Assembly (NCBI GenBank): GCA_964409165.1
Contig: CAYPCH010000072.1
Span: 1-19,169 of the forward strand
Length of the DNA stretch: 19,169 nt
Origin: CAYPCH01 sp964409165
Lineage (GTDB): Bacteria; Bacillota; Clostridia; Acetivibrionales; Acetivibrionaceae
Direction of reading: 5' to 3'
The position numbers and the translations under genes are program-made. Below, in pieces: positions 16,669 through 19,169 of the stretch; position 1 is the stretch's first letter; every line of letters begins with the position of its first letter. The notes beneath the pieces are model-generated. The model saw only the letters and a program-made list of their open reading frames with translations, was not told the origin of the DNA and did not search any database.

Positions 16669-17623
16669 TTCTAAAAGTATGGACATAAGAATATTAAAAT
16701 ACGAAGAATATGTTAAGAAGTATCCCCAAAAAGCTCATGGCTATTATTGCCTGGGAAGGCTTTATATGATTAAGGAGCAGTACAAGACAGCGGAAGGATA
16801 TTTTCAGAAATCCCTGTTGGTTGATAGCAGTCACACGCTTTCAAAGGTGGGGCTCATTGAAGCTTTTATGTTCAGGAAGAAGTTTTTAAAGGCTGTACGG
16901 CTTTTTAGCAAATACCGACAGGACATAATTATGAAATATATATATAGAGTGAAGCTTGTTAGAGGGATCAGCGCTTTTTATAAGAAAAGCGACTTGTTTG
17001 CAACCAAATCATCAGGGCTTTTTTCAACGCTTTACTTGAAATATACAATATATTTTGCAAAGGAGCTTATTAAGAAGGAGTCCCACAATACGGTTCTAAA
17101 GCTTTTTATGTGTATGTACTACCTGAATTCCGGCGAACGGAACCCTTTTGTAATACAAACTTTCAAGACCTGTGTCTATTGGGATGGTTTGGACGATGTA
17201 CTTAGGTGGGTTCTTGTAAAGAATCTTGCCACAGCAGGGGAAAATCTGTTTTATGATGACAATATCGCAGGAAAGTTTTCCAGCATTCCTGACCCGGATT
17301 GTTCGATTGAATACGCAAATATTATTTTTAGCACTGCTATGGTTAAAGGCAACAAAACAAAAGTTACGGGGGTTTATAATTCCATCAGCAAGTATGGAAT
17401 GAGTCTTTCGCCCAAAACAATGTGGACATATGTCCACTGGTGCAAAGAAAACTCTTATTATCATCATTCAGCATACGAGTGTTGTAAAAAGCTTATAAAG
17501 ATTGGATGGATAGATCGGCTGGTGGCAGAGACTATGGTTAAAACAAGGGAAAAATACACAGTCAAATTTTCAAATGATGAAGAGAGAATGATGAAGCTTT
17601 ACGGATACTCAAGGGATGAGTGA
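16658..17623 (+). CDS. TPR-repeat protein of the stator operon
   Basis: This is a cytoplasmic helical-repeat protein, about 321 residues, with no signal peptide or membrane segment. At least one clear TPR pair lies at about 17-85 (motifs YYCLGRLYMIKEQYKTA and AEGYFQKSL); the rest is helical, rich in Lys, Tyr and Cys, with no catalytic motif I recognise. ATG at 16658 is preferred because AGGGTG (16646-16651) is six bases upstream; a GTG at 16649 would add three residues. It overlaps the ZorB-like gene by 11 bases, so it belongs to the same operon. TPR proteins are scaffolds, so it may bind the cytoplasmic tail of the channel subunit or link the motor to an unknown effector. It occupies the position that effector genes (ZorC, D, E) take in Zorya operons, but it does not resemble them. 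Confidence 0.75.
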   Translation: MNNNSKSMDIRILKYEEYVKKYPQKAHGYYCLGRLYMIKEQYKTAEGYFQKSLLVDSSHTLSKVGLIEAFMFRKKFLKAVRLFSKYRQDIIMKYIYRVKLVRGISAFYKKSDLFATKSSGLFSTLYLKYTIYFAKELIKKESHNTVLKLFMCMYYLNSGERNPFVIQTFKTCVYWDGLDDVLRWVLVKNLATAGENLFYDDNIAGKFSSIPDPDCSIEYANIIFSTAMVKGNKTKVTGVYNSISKYGMSLSPKTMWTYVHWCKENSYYHHSAYECCKKLIKIGWIDRLVAETMVKTREKYTVKFSNDEERMMKLYGYSRDE

Positions 17624-17638
17624 AAGTTATATTTTCAC
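17620..17638. terminator. Weak hairpin between the convergent TPR and GH3 genes
   Basis: GTGAAA (17620-17625) pairs with TTTCAC (17633-17638) across the TPR stop codon with a 7-nt loop. The stem is only 6-7 bp and no clear T-run follows, so a role as terminator is tentative. The 38 bases between the two convergent stops hold nothing else I recognise. Confidence 0.25.
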
Positions 17639-17661
17639 CTTCCCTAAGCTAAAGAGCAGGA

Positions 17662-18993
17662 CTATGAACCAGCCTTTTCCTTAATCTTTTTCACGATATT
17701 AAGATGTTCCTCCGAGCCCAATACATCATCGGGATTCAGCCCGCTTTTGTATCTTTCCAATATCTTTCTTTTCAACTTGATATCCAGAATTCTTTTTACC
17801 GATTCGTCCAGCCTGCTTTCAGGTATTTCGCCACTTGATACTGCATCAAGAATACTATTGTATGCCTTATCCAGTGAAGCTGGCATCAGAATAATGTCTG
17901 CACCTGCCGTGAACGCCTTTAATGCAGCTTCTGACGGTGTCCAATAACTGCTTATTGCCTTCATTTCCAAAGAGTCTGTTATAATAAGTCCATTATAGTT
18001 AAGCTTATTCCTTAAAATATCTGTAAGAATTTCTTTTGAAAGGGAGACCGGTACGCTTTCTTCTGTTATTCCCGGGAGCATGATATGAGCTGCCATTACC
18101 CCATCTGCACCAGCATCAATACCGCTTTTGAAAGGTACAAATTCCACCTGTTCCAAACGCCTCATATCGTGATTTACCACTACCTGTCCCAAATGGGTAT
18201 CTAATGAGGTATCTCCATGTCCTGGGAAATGTTTGAGTACTGCACATATATTATGTTCCTGAATTCCTTGTACTTCTTTACTTACCATAAGGCTTACATC
18301 ATAAGTGTTTGAGCCAAAGGCTCTATCTCCAATGACTGGGTTTTGCGGATTGGTGTTTATATCGGCAACTGGTGCAAAATTCATATTAAAGCCGAGAGTG
18401 GACAATTCAGCTCCGAGTATTTTACCCACTTCATAGGCAAGATTCGGATCGTTTGCAGAACCCGTTATTTTATTTGAAGGAAGCTTTGTTGAATGCATTT
18501 TGTTGCTTTTACCAAGCCGACTTACTCTTCCGCCTTCTTCATCAACCGAAATAAACATAGGTGTTTTGGCTGCATTTTGCATGTCCTCAATCAGTTTTAC
18601 CGTTTGAGGTATTGAGTCAATGTTTTCACTGAATAATATAACACCGCCCAATTTGTAATTTTGAATTTGCTGTTTTGTGTTTTCATTCAAATGGTGAAGA
18701 GACCTGCCTATATTGTCTTTGCGGAATGCAACAATAAAAAGCTGTCCTACCTTTTCTTCAAGAGTCATTGTTTGAAGCAGGCTTTCTATAACGCCATCAG
18801 TAACAATTTCAGGAGTAACCCCAGGAGTGTTGTAATCGGTTACACTAGCTGAGGGCGGAATTTCGGTACTCTCTGTTTCATCGAGCGTAGGTGTGTTTGT
18901 TGGCATATTGTTTTTATCGCTACGGCATCCAGTCATAAGACCAAGTATTACAAGTATTACAAGTGTTGTAAGTACATAGCATATAAATTTCAT
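17662..18993 (-). CDS. nagZ: GH3 beta-N-acetylhexosaminidase (NagZ type), lipoprotein
   Basis: It removes terminal N-acetylglucosamine from peptidoglycan fragments or chitin-type oligomers, outside the membrane. It has 443 residues. A lipoprotein signal ends LMTGC with lipidated C23, followed by a Thr/Pro/Glu-rich tether (about 24-65) and a GH3 TIM barrel (about 68-410). The NagZ signature KHFPGHGDTSLDTH spans 254-267 and contains the Asp-His acid/base dyad D265/H267; the nucleophile is D340 in ITDSLEMKA. There is no C-terminal GH3 second domain, so it resembles the short NagZ form. AAGAGG (19003-19008) lies nine bases before the ATG. It is convergent with the stator operon. It fits wall recycling together with the L,D-transpeptidase, but the true substrate could be another GlcNAc glycan. 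Confidence 0.9.
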   Translation of the reverse strand: MKFICYVLTTLVILVILGLMTGCRSDKNNMPTNTPTLDETESTEIPPSASVTDYNTPGVTPEIVTDGVIESLLQTMTLEEKVGQLFIVAFRKDNIGRSLHHLNENTKQQIQNYKLGGVILFSENIDSIPQTVKLIEDMQNAAKTPMFISVDEEGGRVSRLGKSNKMHSTKLPSNKITGSANDPNLAYEVGKILGAELSTLGFNMNFAPVADINTNPQNPVIGDRAFGSNTYDVSLMVSKEVQGIQEHNICAVLKHFPGHGDTSLDTHLGQVVVNHDMRRLEQVEFVPFKSGIDAGADGVMAAHIMLPGITEESVPVSLSKEILTDILRNKLNYNGLIITDSLEMKAISSYWTPSEAALKAFTAGADIILMPASLDKAYNSILDAVSSGEIPESRLDESVKRILDIKLKRKILERYKSGLNPDDVLGSEEHLNIVKKIKEKAGS

Positions 18994-19030
18994 ATTTTAT
19001 AACCTCTTAATAATTATTAGTGTATAATGT

Positions 19031-19060
19031 ATTTTACCAGTAATTTTGTAGTTTTATCAA
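19031..19060 (-). promoter_or_regulatory. Candidate sigma-A promoter of the GH3 gene
   Basis: On the minus strand TTGATA (19060-19055) and TAAAAT (19036-19031) are separated by 18 nt; each has one mismatch to consensus. They lie downstream of the group II intron 3' end, so the gene has its own promoter and need not depend on the intron. Confidence 0.5.
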
Positions 19061-19080
19061 TAATTAATAGTAACATTTAC

Positions 19081-19115
19081 TTTGAGTTTCCCCATTTTTT
19101 TAATATAGTGCTAAA
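19081..19115 (-). repeat. 34-nt repeat, right copy (inverted)
   Basis: On the minus strand this matches 193-226 with one extra A in the A-run (35 nt in all). It begins one T after the predicted 3' end of the group II intron, so it is the 3' exon flank of that intron. The match between two intergenic sites 19 kb apart suggests a dispersed repeat rather than chance. Confidence 0.85.
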
Positions 19116-19116
19116 A

Positions 19117-19169
19117 GTCGGGTAGGTCAGAGACTTTACAGCCTCCTTCCCCCCTAAGAACCGTGCGTG
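19117..19169 (-). mobile_element. 3' end of a group II intron (domains V and VI), cut by the window edge
   Basis: On the minus strand the sequence begins with the 3' half of a domain V helix (CACGCACGGTTC). A domain VI helix follows: GAGGCT and AGTCTC pair across a GTAA tetraloop, and a lower GGGG/ACCC pairing surrounds a candidate bulged branch A. It ends CTACCCGAC, the usual bacterial group II 3' splice end, at 19117. The rest of the intron, including any reverse transcriptase, lies beyond the window. Class cannot be assigned from 53 bases. Confidence 0.75.

Noticed and set aside
14192..17623. A complete known Zorya defence system
   Set aside because: No ZorC, ZorD helicase or nuclease, ZorE or other known effector is visible. 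The PIF1-like helicase lies 7 kb away with three oppositely or independently transcribed genes between, so it is not part of the operon.

Overview
The window looks like a chromosomal stretch of a low-GC, Gram-positive member of the Clostridia. The evidence is a PolC-type replicase, AT-rich intergenic DNA, GGAGG-type ribosome binding sites with several non-ATG starts, an SLH-anchored surface protein, a lipoprotein glycosidase and an L,D-transpeptidase. The mix of Thr/Pro linkers and carbohydrate-binding-like domains would suit a Ruminiclostridium/Acetivibrio-type organism, but the genus is an inference. No rRNA, tRNA, CRISPR array or intact transposase was found.

Layout. (1) 1-335: no gene; a 92-nt imperfect hairpin, one copy of a 34-nt repeat and a good sigma-A promoter for polC. 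(2) 336-4691: polC (TTG start). (3) 4692-4885: operator-like repeats. (4) 4886-7057: a PIF1-like SF1 helicase with a C-terminal HRDC domain, whose last codons lie inside a perfect 28-bp terminator hairpin shared with the convergent gene. (5) 12156-7099 (minus): a 1685-residue secreted SLH protein. (6) 13202-12402 (minus): a membrane-anchored L,D-transpeptidase. (7) 13398-14033: a FucA-type class II aldolase behind a textbook promoter and a dyad. (8) 14192-17623: a three-gene operon encoding a MotA/ExbB/ZorA-like channel with a long coiled-coil tail, a MotB/ZorB-like OmpA-domain partner and a cytoplasmic TPR protein. (9) 18993-17662 (minus): a NagZ-type GH3 lipoprotein. (10) 19117-19169 (minus): the 3' end of a group II intron, immediately followed by the second, inverted copy of the 34-nt repeat.

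How it fits together. The left side is DNA replication and repair. The middle and right are dominated by the cell envelope: S-layer anchoring, peptidoglycan cross-linking, a peptidoglycan-tethered ion-driven motor, and muropeptide or amino-sugar recycling. The strongest candidate for an undescribed system is the ZorAB-like stator plus TPR operon. It has the Zorya motor architecture but none of the known Zorya effectors next to it, and a TPR protein sits in their place. The second most interesting signal is the inverted repeat pair at the two ends. The left copy lies beside a hairpin and looks like an empty intron target; the right copy abuts the intron 3' end.
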